Source of the DNA: an uncultured Clostridia bacterium
Lineage (GTDB): Bacteria > Bacillota > Clostridia > Oscillospirales > Acutalibacteraceae
Reading direction: 5' to 3'
Length of the DNA stretch: 9,601 nucleotides
Assembly: GCA_937895645.1 (NCBI GenBank)
Contig: CALBKQ010000061.1
Span: 1 to 9,601 of the forward strand
The notes beneath the pieces were generated by a model that did not search any database, was not told the DNA's origin, and saw only the letters and a program-made list of their open reading frames with translations. Shown here piece by piece: positions 1 to 6,005 of this stretch. A program made the position numbers and the translations under genes. Every line of letters starts with the position of its first letter. Position 1 is the first letter of the stretch.

Positions 1-1511
1 TCAAGTGCCAATGGGTATGTTTCACTAAGTTTACCACTTGGGTTTACATCACCGAAAAGAATATCACAAACTGCACTACCGCCAGCCTGACCTGTAAGGA
101 ACATATTAAGGATTGCAGGAACTTTGTCTGCCCAAGGCATTTCAACTGCTGCACCACCTGAAAGCACAACAACTGTGTTAGGGTTAACCTTTGCAACTTC
201 TTCAACAAGAGTGATGTGCATTGGTGGGATTGAAAGGTGATGTCTGTCAGCACCCTCTGTTTCGTATTCGTCAGTAAGACCGATAAATACAACTGCAACA
301 TCAGCTTCTTTTGCTCTGTTTTTAGCTTCAATAATAAGGTCTAATGATTTTTTAGCCTTACACTTTTTAAGTTCGTAACCCTTTGAGAAAGTAAGGTTAA
401 TACCCATATCTTTCATTGTCTGGTAAGCAGAGTCAAGTTTGATTGGGTTAATAAGTGATGAACCTGCACCCTGATAACGAGGTGTATGTGCCATTTCACC
501 AATAAGAGCAACTTTAGCGTCTTTCTTAAGAGGAAGAACATTGTTGTCATTCTTCATAAGAACCATACACTGACTTGCAATTTCACGAGCAAGGTTGTGG
601 TGAGCGTCACTGTCATATGTATAAGTGCCACCAAGAACTGGTTCTGCTTTCTTTGTGAGTTCAATAATCTTGTCAACTGCAGCGTCAAGAATAGCCTCGT
701 CAAGTTCACCATTGTTTACAGCATCAATAATAAGTTTTGTGCCGATACCAGAAGAAGTTGGCATTTCAATTTCCTGACCTGCAATAAGACCAGGTACTCT
801 TTCATTTTCTGCGCCCCAGTCAGTAATAACAACACCTTCATAACCCCAGTCGTCACGAAGAACATCAGTAAGTAACCATTTGTTTTCAGCAGCATATGTA
901 CCGTTAAGACGGTTATATGAGTTCATAATAGTCCAAGGCTGAGCCTTTTTAACTGCAATTTCAAATGGAAGAAGATATGTTTCACGAAGTGTTCTTTCGT
1001 CAACAACTGCATTAACTGTCATACGACGAGTTTCCTGGTTGTTAGCAGCATAGTGTTTAAGAGATGTACCGATACCCTTACTCTGAACACCATTGATAAA
1101 AGATGCTGCCATTTCACCTGCAAGTACACCATCTTCTGAAAAATATTCAAAGTTACGTCCGCAAAGAGGTGAGCGCTTAATGTTTGTACCAGGTCCTAAA
1201 AGTACAGAAACCTGTTCTTTTCTGCATTCGTCACCAAGTGCCTCACCCATTTTGTAGATAAGGTCAGTATCCCATGAACAAGCGGTAGCAGAAGCTGTTG
1301 GGAAACAGATTGCAGGTAATCCCTTCAAAACATCTGTGTTTTCTTTTGGGTCACCTTTTTTACGGATACCGTGAGGTCCGTCGTTAAGTGAAATTGATTT
1401 AATACCAACTCTTTCTACAGGTTGGCTGTGCCAGTAATCAAGACCGTCGCACATACTTGCTTTTTCTTCAAGTGTCATTTGTGCGATAATGTCAGCGTGT
1501 TTAAGAGCCAT
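1..1511 (-). CDS. Family 3 glycoside hydrolase (beta-glucosidase type), C-terminus cut by window edge
   Basis: Probably hydrolyses terminal beta-glucosidic bonds (cello-oligosaccharides or related beta-glycosides). No signal peptide is visible (it starts MALKHADIIAQMTLEEKASM), so it is likely cytoplasmic. I read 503 residues before the left edge. The N-terminal barrel domain (about 1-285) has the family signatures LNDGPHGIR (42-50), LGPGTNIKRSPLCGRNFEYFSED (105-127), the KH pair at 152-153, and VITDWGA with candidate nucleophile Asp231. The second alpha/beta domain begins around 310 and contains DEYETEGADR (414-423), where Glu419 is the likely acid/base. It ends with GDVNPSGKLSETYP. GH3 enzymes of this layout are usually 700-800 residues with a fibronectin III-like tail, which would lie outside the window. 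The ATG at 1511 is preceded by GAGGAGG at a 9-nt spacing. The GH3 family call is firm. The exact sugar specificity cannot be read from sequence, and an exo-xylosidase or other GH3 activity is possible. Confidence 0.95.
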   Translation of the reverse strand, partial: MALKHADIIAQMTLEEKASMCDGLDYWHSQPVERVGIKSISLNDGPHGIRKKGDPKENTDVLKGLPAICFPTASATACSWDTDLIYKMGEALGDECRKEQVSVLLGPGTNIKRSPLCGRNFEYFSEDGVLAGEMAASFINGVQSKGIGTSLKHYAANNQETRRMTVNAVVDERTLRETYLLPFEIAVKKAQPWTIMNSYNRLNGTYAAENKWLLTDVLRDDWGYEGVVITDWGAENERVPGLIAGQEIEMPTSSGIGTKLIIDAVNNGELDEAILDAAVDKIIELTKKAEPVLGGTYTYDSDAHHNLAREIASQCMVLMKNDNNVLPLKKDAKVALIGEMAHTPRYQGAGSSLINPIKLDSAYQTMKDMGINLTFSKGYELKKCKAKKSLDLIIEAKNRAKEADVAVVFIGLTDEYETEGADRHHLSIPPMHITLVEEVAKVNPNTVVVLSGGAAVEMPWADKVPAILNMFLTGQAGGSAVCDILFGDVNPSGKLSETYPLAL

Positions 1512-1518
1512 AATTTAT

Positions 1519-1527
1519 TTCCTCCTC
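1519..1527 (-). promoter_or_regulatory. Shine-Dalgarno site of the GH3 gene
   Basis: GAGGAGG (minus strand, 1527-1521) lies 9 nt upstream of the ATG at 1511. It is a near-complete anti-16S match that fixes the start codon and suggests strong translation. Confidence 0.85.
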
Positions 1528-1553
1528 AAATGTATAACTTTACATTAACATTT
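1528..1553. promoter_or_regulatory. Imperfect dyad between the putative GH3 transcription start and SD: possible operator or 5' hairpin
   Basis: The arms AAATGTATAA (1528-1537) and TTAACATTT (1545-1553) are reverse complements apart from one extra base in the left arm, with a 7-nt centre. The dyad runs from about the predicted +1 of the promoter at 1556-1585 to the SD. A repressor bound here would block GH3 transcription, as is common for sugar-hydrolase genes. It could also form a weak AT-rich hairpin in the mRNA. No regulator gene is nearby, and AT-rich DNA produces such dyads by chance, so this is tentative. Confidence 0.3.
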
Positions 1554-1555
1554 CT

Positions 1556-1585
1556 ATTATATATCAACACTATCGGTTTCGTCAA
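1556..1585 (-). promoter_or_regulatory. Candidate sigma-A-type promoter for GH3 inside the 3' end of rmuC
   Basis: On the minus strand, TTGACG (1585-1580, five of six matches to TTGACA) and a perfect TATAAT (1561-1556) are separated by 18 nt. The start would fall near 1549, giving a leader of about 37 nt that contains the GH3 SD. The -10 overlaps the rmuC stop codon (1559-1557). GH3 can therefore probably be expressed separately from rmuC, although read-through from rmuC is also likely because no terminator separates them. Confidence 0.6.
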
Positions 1586-2864
1586 ATAAAAGTTTATCAG
1601 CCGAAACTGTGTCAATGGCTTCAATGTTTTTAAGTTTTCTCTGAATAAACAGATTTTTGCGTTCTGCGTCTTCCAAAGTTTTACCTGCCTCGTCAACCTT
1701 TTTCTTTGCTTTTGCAAGTAAATCACCGAATTTTTCATACTGTGCTTTGGCTGCACCAAGAATTTCACGGACTTCGTTTGCCTTCTCGTTGATTGCAATA
1801 GTCTTAAAGCCCATTGAAAGTGAATTGAGAAGGGCTGTAATTGTTGAAGGACCAGCAATCATAATGTTGTAGTCATTTTGAAGCTTTTCAGGAAGTCCTG
1901 TTCTTGAAGACGCAATTTCAGCATAAAGACCTTCAGTTGCAAGGTACATAATTGCAAAAGGCGTTGTGTCAGGTACATGAATGTATTTTGAAATAGACTT
2001 TGCTTCGTTTACAACTCGTTTTTCAAGTTCATTTCTTGCTACCTTGACTGCATCTGCATCTGCACGGTCAGCAGCATCACAAAGTCTTACATAGTCTTCC
2101 ATAGGGAACTTTGAGTCAACAGGCAAGAAAATATCTTTACCATCTTTGTCACTTGATGGAATACGGATAGCAAACTCAACTCGGTCAAGTGAACCTGGTA
2201 CAGTAGCAAGATTTTTCTCATACATGTTAGGAATTGTCTGGTCTAAAATGCCCTCAAGTTGAACTTCTGCCCAAGTGCCACGAGCCTTAACATTTGTAAG
2301 CACTCTGTTCAGTGCAGTAACATTTTCAGTAACACCTGTTGAGAGTTTTTGCATTTCACCAAGGGATTTATATAAGTTTTCAAGCTGGTCAGAAACTGTT
2401 TTGAATGAAGAGTTAAGACGAGTGGTAAGTGTTGCAGTAAGCTTTTCGTCAACAGTAACTCGCATTTCTTCAAGTTTCTTTTCGTTTGACTCTTGCATTT
2501 TTGTAATTGATGCTTCAAGAGTTTTGTTCTGTTTGTCGCTTTGCTCTGCGTTCTTTTCACTCATTGAAACAAGCATTTCATTCATTTTTTCACGGTGCTC
2601 AAAATTGCCTTTGTTCATATTGTCAATTCTTGTTGACATATCTTCAAGACTCTTTTTAACATCTTCGCGGATTTCTTTATTTGAGTTCTGATTTTCAACA
2701 CGGATTCTGTGAAATTCGTCGCCCATATTTTTGTTTATGTAGTCAATTCTCTGTTCTAAAGCAATATTGCCATTATTGTTCTTTGTGTTTTTAAGAACAA
2801 CAAAAAGAATGACAACAGAGATAACTGAAATTGCAATAGAAATCAATAATAAAATATCTGTCAT
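1557..2864 (-). CDS. rmuC: RmuC family DNA recombination/inversion-limiting protein
   Basis: 435 residues. Residues about 4-26 form one hydrophobic N-terminal helix (ILLLISIAISVISVVILFVVL). A long charged, heptad-like segment rich in Asn, Glu, Lys and Met (about 30-165) looks like coiled coil. The conserved RmuC domain fills the C-terminal half. Recognisable family stretches are VKARGTWAEVQLEGILDQ, the VDSKFPMEDYVRL block, TPFAIMYLATEGLYAEI and AGPSTITALLNSLSMGFKTIAI, followed by a second helical tail. The RmuC domain is related to PD-(D/E)XK nucleases, and in E. coli loss of rmuC raises inversion rates at short inverted repeats; the biochemistry in Firmicutes is poorly defined. The ATG at 2864 has AGGGAG 10 nt upstream, and its own extended -10 promoter lies in the divergent region. 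The GH3 gene follows 45 bp downstream on the same strand. Length and domain order look intact. Confidence 0.93.
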   Translation of the reverse strand: MTDILLLISIAISVISVVILFVVLKNTKNNNGNIALEQRIDYINKNMGDEFHRIRVENQNSNKEIREDVKKSLEDMSTRIDNMNKGNFEHREKMNEMLVSMSEKNAEQSDKQNKTLEASITKMQESNEKKLEEMRVTVDEKLTATLTTRLNSSFKTVSDQLENLYKSLGEMQKLSTGVTENVTALNRVLTNVKARGTWAEVQLEGILDQTIPNMYEKNLATVPGSLDRVEFAIRIPSSDKDGKDIFLPVDSKFPMEDYVRLCDAADRADADAVKVARNELEKRVVNEAKSISKYIHVPDTTPFAIMYLATEGLYAEIASSRTGLPEKLQNDYNIMIAGPSTITALLNSLSMGFKTIAINEKANEVREILGAAKAQYEKFGDLLAKAKKKVDEAGKTLEDAERKNLFIQRKLKNIEAIDTVSADKLLFDETDSVDI

Positions 2865-2901
2865 AGGTCAAAATCTCCCTATTAAGTAAAATATATACAT
2901 T

Positions 2902-2910
2902 ATTATACCA
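2902..2910 (-). promoter_or_regulatory. Extended -10 promoter of rmuC
   Basis: The minus strand reads TGGTATAAT (2910-2902): a perfect TATAAT with the TGn extension. No TTGACA-like -35 stands at the usual distance, as expected for an extended -10 promoter. Predicted start is about 2895, giving a leader of about 30 nt that includes the AGGGAG SD at 2880-2875. Confidence 0.6.
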
Positions 2911-2937
2911 AAATAATATAACAAAAGATAGTTTTTT

Positions 2938-2951
2938 ATAAAAATTTTTAT
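2938..2951. promoter_or_regulatory. Perfect 14-bp AT palindrome centred exactly between the two divergent -10 boxes
   Basis: ATAAAAATTTTTAT reads the same on both strands. Its centre (2944.5) is exactly midway between the centres of the rmuC -10 (2902-2907) and the lipoprotein -10 (2982-2987). It could be a bent A-tract, a UP-element-like site for both promoters, or a regulator site. All bases are A/T, so chance formation is not negligible. Confidence 0.35.
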
Positions 2952-2978
2952 GAAAATATAGCCATAAATTACTTTATT

Positions 2979-2987
2979 TGATATAAT
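2979..2987 (+). promoter_or_regulatory. Extended -10 promoter of the lipoprotein-DUF1015 operon
   Basis: TGATATAAT gives a perfect TATAAT with the TGn extension and no convincing -35 element. The start would be near 2994, leaving only about 10 nt before the ATG at 3005. The GGTGA at 2995-2999 would then lie at the extreme 5' end of the mRNA. This short leader is unusual, and a promoter further upstream is possible. Confidence 0.55.
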
Positions 2988-3004
2988 AGGCAGTGGTGAA
3001 TAAA

Positions 3005-4588
3005 ATGTTTAAGAAAATAATTGCTCTTTTTTGTGCAGTGACAATAGTTGTAACTTGCTTTGCGTCCTGCAAAAAAGACGATAGTACAAATAAATTCTTT
3101 GCTTACGGAATAACCGAAATGCCACAGCATTTTGACCCGCAAATAGCAGAAAGCGTAAGCGAAAAAATGATTGCTGTCAATACTTTTGACGGTCTTTTTA
3201 AGTTGGACGAAAATAATAATCCTGTTAAATGTGCAGTTAAGGATTACAAAATCTCCACTGATGGACTTGTTTACACGTTTTATCTTCGTGATGATATGCA
3301 GTATTACATTTCAGGGGATACAGAGGATTTTCTTACGGAAAAAGATGTAACGATTAATAAGAGTGTTACTGCAAATGATTTTGCTTTTGGTATAATTCGT
3401 GCATTACTTCCAGAAACTGAAGCGCCAGACTTTGAACTTTTAAGTGCAATTAAAAATGCAGAAAAAATCCATAAAGGAGAGTTAAACAGTAATGAGGCAG
3501 GGATTAGAGTTATCAATGATTACACCCTTGAGATTACTCTCCAAAGAAAAGATGTCAACTTCCTTTACGCCCTTACTCAACCTGTGTCATATCCTTGTAA
3601 TCAGCAGTTTTTTGAACTTACAGCAGGCCGATATGGATTAGATGAAGAATATATAATTTCAAACGGCGGATTTTACCTTTCATCAATAAGTGAAGACAAA
3701 AATGTGGTTATAAGTAAGAATACAGAATACAAGGGCGCTTTTTCACCACTTCCGTCAGGTGTAGGATTCTATCTTAATGCAACAACACTTGATATCGCAA
3801 AAAAAGTTGATGACGGTACTTATGATGTGGGCTTTTTCTATGAAGATAATGATAAAGACGAGTTAGGTCGTTCTGTTGTAAAAACTGAACTTCATAATAT
3901 TGCCTGTTCACTTGTTTTCAATATGGCAGATAAAACTATGCAGAATAATGCATTGAGGACAGGACTTGTATCCTGCGTTGATATTTCTCTAGTTGCCCCA
4001 AATCCGTTAAAGTCAGTTTTACCATCATATTATGGCGTAGATAACAGCAAAATCGAATCGCTTTTATATAACATTGGCACTGCAAGAAACAGTATGCTTA
4101 AAGCATTTGATGAATTGAAAATCAAAACACTTGATATTGAAATAATCTGTACTCAGAAGTATGAAAAAACTGCAAAGGCACTTGTAAACAACTGGCAGAA
4201 GAATATTGGTGTTGAACTTAACGGTATTGTAACAGTTCTTGAAGAAACCGACTTTGTAAAGCGTATTGCAAGTGATGATTTTGATATGGCAATCTGTTCG
4301 CTGACTGTTGACAGTAATAATCCGTCAGAGTTTTTATCAATGTTTACAACTGACAATGATATGAATATTTCAAATTATAGTTCTGGTGAGTTTGACAGAC
4401 TTGTAAGTGATTTGAAAGTATTACCGACTAATGAAAAAATAGTTTATTGTCAGAGCTATCTGCTAAAAAACGCGGTTGTGTTACCCCTTTATGAAGAAAC
4501 TACAACTTATGCAGTCCATAAAGATGTAAGTGGAGTTTACTTTAGCGGTGACAGCAGTAATACGTATTTTTATAAAGCACAGAAATAG
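3005..4588 (+). CDS. Family 5 extracellular solute-binding lipoprotein (OppA/DppA type)
   Basis: 527 residues. It is a substrate-binding subunit of a peptide-type ABC importer, anchored to the outer face of the membrane. The N-terminus MFKKIIALFCAVTIVVTCFASC is a lipoprotein signal peptide with lipobox FASC, so Cys22 should be acylated and the signal cleaved before it. The mature part carries the SBP_bac_5 layout: DPQIAESVSEKMIAVNTFDGLF, then DGLVYTFYLRDDMQY, then SVTANDFAFGIIRAL, with a C-terminal lobe ending VVLPLYEET. The open frame can be extended to a GTG at 2993, but ATG 3005 is preferred because GGTGA (2995-2999) lies 5 nt upstream and the signal peptide then starts normally. No permease or ATPase genes adjoin it, so it may serve a transporter encoded elsewhere or act as a sensor. 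The DUF1015 gene follows 13 bp downstream. The ligand (peptide, nickel or sugar) cannot be told from sequence. Confidence 0.9.
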   Translation: MFKKIIALFCAVTIVVTCFASCKKDDSTNKFFAYGITEMPQHFDPQIAESVSEKMIAVNTFDGLFKLDENNNPVKCAVKDYKISTDGLVYTFYLRDDMQYYISGDTEDFLTEKDVTINKSVTANDFAFGIIRALLPETEAPDFELLSAIKNAEKIHKGELNSNEAGIRVINDYTLEITLQRKDVNFLYALTQPVSYPCNQQFFELTAGRYGLDEEYIISNGGFYLSSISEDKNVVISKNTEYKGAFSPLPSGVGFYLNATTLDIAKKVDDGTYDVGFFYEDNDKDELGRSVVKTELHNIACSLVFNMADKTMQNNALRTGLVSCVDISLVAPNPLKSVLPSYYGVDNSKIESLLYNIGTARNSMLKAFDELKIKTLDIEIICTQKYEKTAKALVNNWQKNIGVELNGIVTVLEETDFVKRIASDDFDMAICSLTVDSNNPSEFLSMFTTDNDMNISNYSSGEFDRLVSDLKVLPTNEKIVYCQSYLLKNAVVLPLYEETTTYAVHKDVSGVYFSGDSSNTYFYKAQK

Positions 4589-4594
4589 GGAGGA
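4587..4594 (+). promoter_or_regulatory. SD of the DUF1015 gene overlapping the lipoprotein stop codon
   Basis: The string TAGGGAGGA combines the TAG stop (4586-4588) with a strong AGGGAGGA SD (4587-4594), 7 nt before the ATG at 4602. Ribosomes ending on the lipoprotein message finish on top of the next ribosome-binding site. This indicates co-transcription and probable translational coupling. Confidence 0.8.
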
Positions 4595-4601
4595 ATATAA
4601 A

Positions 4602-5843
4602 ATGGCAGTATTAAAGCCTTTTAAGGCAGTCAGACCTAAAGACGAGTATGCAAGTGAAGTAGGTGCTTTGCCTTATGATGTAATGAATTCAGAAGAAGCA
4701 AGAGAAATGGTAAAAGATAAACCATACTCATTCTTGCATGTTGATAAAGCAGAGGTTGATTTGCCACAGGGTATTGATATTTATTCAGCAGAAGTTTACC
4801 TTAAAGCAAAAGAAAATCTTGACGCTTTAAGTGAAAAAGGTATCTGCAAACAGGACGAAAAACCAATGCTTTATATCTATCGCCAGATTATGAATGGACG
4901 TGAGCAAACAGGTATTGTTGGTTGCACTGCAGTTGACGATTATATCAATAATGTTATTAAAAAACATGAATTCACACGTGCTGATAAAGAGGCAGACCGT
5001 ATTCGTCACGTTGATACTCTTGATGCAAATACAGGTCCTATTTTCTTAACACACCGTGAAAATAAAACTGTTTCAGATATTACAGAAAACTGGAAAAGGA
5101 CTCATACGCCTTGTTATGATTTCGTAAGTGACGACGGTGTTTCACAGACTGTATGGGTAATTGATGACGATACAGTTATTGATACTCTTGTTAAAGAATT
5201 CCAAGAAATTCCATATCTTTATATTGCCGACGGTCATCACAGATGCGCTTCAGCTGTGCGTGTAGGTGAGAGAAGACGCGGTGACGGTGAGTACGACAAA
5301 AATGCAGAGTTTAACTTCTTTTTGTCAGTAATTTTCCCTTGTGACCAATTAAAGATTATGGATTACAATCGCGTTATTGCAGATTTGAACGGTAACACAA
5401 GTGAAGAATTTATTGCAAAAATGAGCGAAAAATTTGTCGTTGAAGAAGCAGAAACAAGCCCTTATGCACCAGAAGAGCGTCATACATTTGGTATGTATCT
5501 TGATAATAAATGGTATAAAGTAACTGCAAAACCGGAATTTATCAATGAAGATGACCCTGTTGAGTGCCTTGATGTTTCAATTCTTCAAAACAATCTCATT
5601 ACACCAATTCTTAATATCACAGACCCACGAACAGATAAACGAATCGACTTTGTTGGTGGTATTCGTGGTTTAGGAGAATTAGAAAGAAGATGTGCTGAGG
5701 GAATGAAACTTGCATTTGCAATGTACCCAACTTCCCTTAATGAACTTATGGACATTGCCGACGCAGGTCAGGTTATGCCACCAAAATCAACATGGTTTGA
5801 ACCAAAATTGTTATCAGGACTCTTCATCCACAAACTTTCGTAA
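4602..5843 (+). CDS. DUF1015 family protein
   Basis: 413 residues, no signal peptide or membrane segment, so cytoplasmic. It is recognised by the family's fixed blocks: FKAVRP and ALPYDVM near the start (7-28), YIYRQ with GREQTGIVGCTAVDDY (91-114), the HEFTRADKEADR block (122-133), YIADGHHRCASA (207-218), and the C-terminal VMPPKSTWFEPK (391-402) with SGLFIHKL. Full length and uninterrupted. The frame opens upstream at 4530, but the ATG at 4602 sits 7 nt after a strong SD and gives the family's normal N-terminus. The biochemical role is not established from sequence. DGHHR resembles the nucleotide-binding GxxR/DGHHR motif of ParB/sulfiredoxin-fold proteins, which include free-serine kinases. 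In many Firmicutes, as I recall, DUF1015 genes lie beside serA/serC. A serine-related phosphotransfer role is therefore an inference only, and no serine genes are visible here. Confidence 0.88.
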   Translation: MAVLKPFKAVRPKDEYASEVGALPYDVMNSEEAREMVKDKPYSFLHVDKAEVDLPQGIDIYSAEVYLKAKENLDALSEKGICKQDEKPMLYIYRQIMNGREQTGIVGCTAVDDYINNVIKKHEFTRADKEADRIRHVDTLDANTGPIFLTHRENKTVSDITENWKRTHTPCYDFVSDDGVSQTVWVIDDDTVIDTLVKEFQEIPYLYIADGHHRCASAVRVGERRRGDGEYDKNAEFNFFLSVIFPCDQLKIMDYNRVIADLNGNTSEEFIAKMSEKFVVEEAETSPYAPEERHTFGMYLDNKWYKVTAKPEFINEDDPVECLDVSILQNNLITPILNITDPRTDKRIDFVGGIRGLGELERRCAEGMKLAFAMYPTSLNELMDIADAGQVMPPKSTWFEPKLLSGLFIHKLS

Positions 5844-5871
5844 TTTGATTTTTTGTAATTCATTTACGAAA
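5836..5871 (+). repeat. 8-bp inverted repeat spanning the DUF1015 stop codon
   Basis: TTTCGTAA (5836-5843, including the TAA stop) and TTACGAAA (5864-5871) are perfect reverse complements around a 20-nt AT-rich loop. No U-run follows, so it is not a standard intrinsic terminator. It may mark weak 3'-end structure of the operon mRNA, or be chance. Confidence 0.35.
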
Positions 5872-5911
5872 CAACAACTCAAATTATATTAATCTGAAAA
5901 CACAATCATAA

Positions 5912-5942
5912 ATCTTTATATGATATATTTTTCATAAAAGAT
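5912..5942. repeat. 11-bp inverted repeat with one bulge upstream of the SPFH promoter
   Basis: ATCTTT-a-TATGA (5912-5923) pairs with TCATAAAAGAT (5932-5942) around an 8-nt loop, with A5918 bulged. It lacks a downstream T-run on either strand. It could be a degenerate terminator for the upstream operon or a regulator site just before the -35. Low GC makes the hairpin weak. Confidence 0.35.
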
Positions 5943-5954
5943 AACAAATGAATA

Positions 5955-5983
5955 TTGACATAATATGTCGGATATGGCAAAAT
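5955..5983 (+). promoter_or_regulatory. Promoter of the SPFH gene
   Basis: A perfect TTGACA (5955-5960) is followed after 17 nt by CAAAAT (5978-5983, four of six matches). The start would be near 5990, just ahead of the SD. Alternatively, TGACATAAT (5956-5964) can serve as an extended -10 (CATAAT, five of six), which gives a start near 5971 and a leader of about 35 nt. The sequence alone does not decide between the two. Confidence 0.5.
5957..5969. promoter_or_regulatory. Perfect 13-bp palindrome GACATA-A-TATGTC over the SPFH promoter: candidate operator
   Basis: Two perfect 6-bp half sites flank a single central A, overlapping the TTGACA -35 (or the alternative extended -10). A dimeric regulator bound here would occlude RNA polymerase. 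The family of the regulator cannot be assigned; ATGT/ACAT-type half sites occur for several dimeric repressors. No regulator gene lies in the window. Confidence 0.45.
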
Positions 5984-6005
5984 ATTATCAAAGGGAGGAT
6001 TTATT

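Larger units (their letters stand above)
5844..6005 (+). other. 162-bp non-coding gap between the DUF1015 operon and the SPFH gene
   Basis: Very AT-rich with no gene of its own; a short frame reaching 5892 is only an alternate-frame run-on from the DUF1015 gene. It contains the tail of the inverted repeat at 5836-5871, a bulged inverted repeat (5912-5942), the SPFH promoter (5955-5983), a 13-bp palindrome (5957-5969) and a strong SD, AGGGAGGA (5992-5999). No clear terminator with a U-run is present, so some read-through from the upstream operon into the SPFH gene is possible. Confidence 0.7.

Noticed and set aside
1657..2691. Plus-strand Ser/Phe-rich open frames opposite rmuC
   Set aside because: Composition is that of the antisense of a charged coiled-coil gene, with no ribosome-binding site. 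They are shadows.
4530..4601. DUF1015 start upstream within the lipoprotein gene
   Set aside because: The extension is a shadow of the lipoprotein frame. The ATG at 4602 has the strong SD and the family N-terminus.
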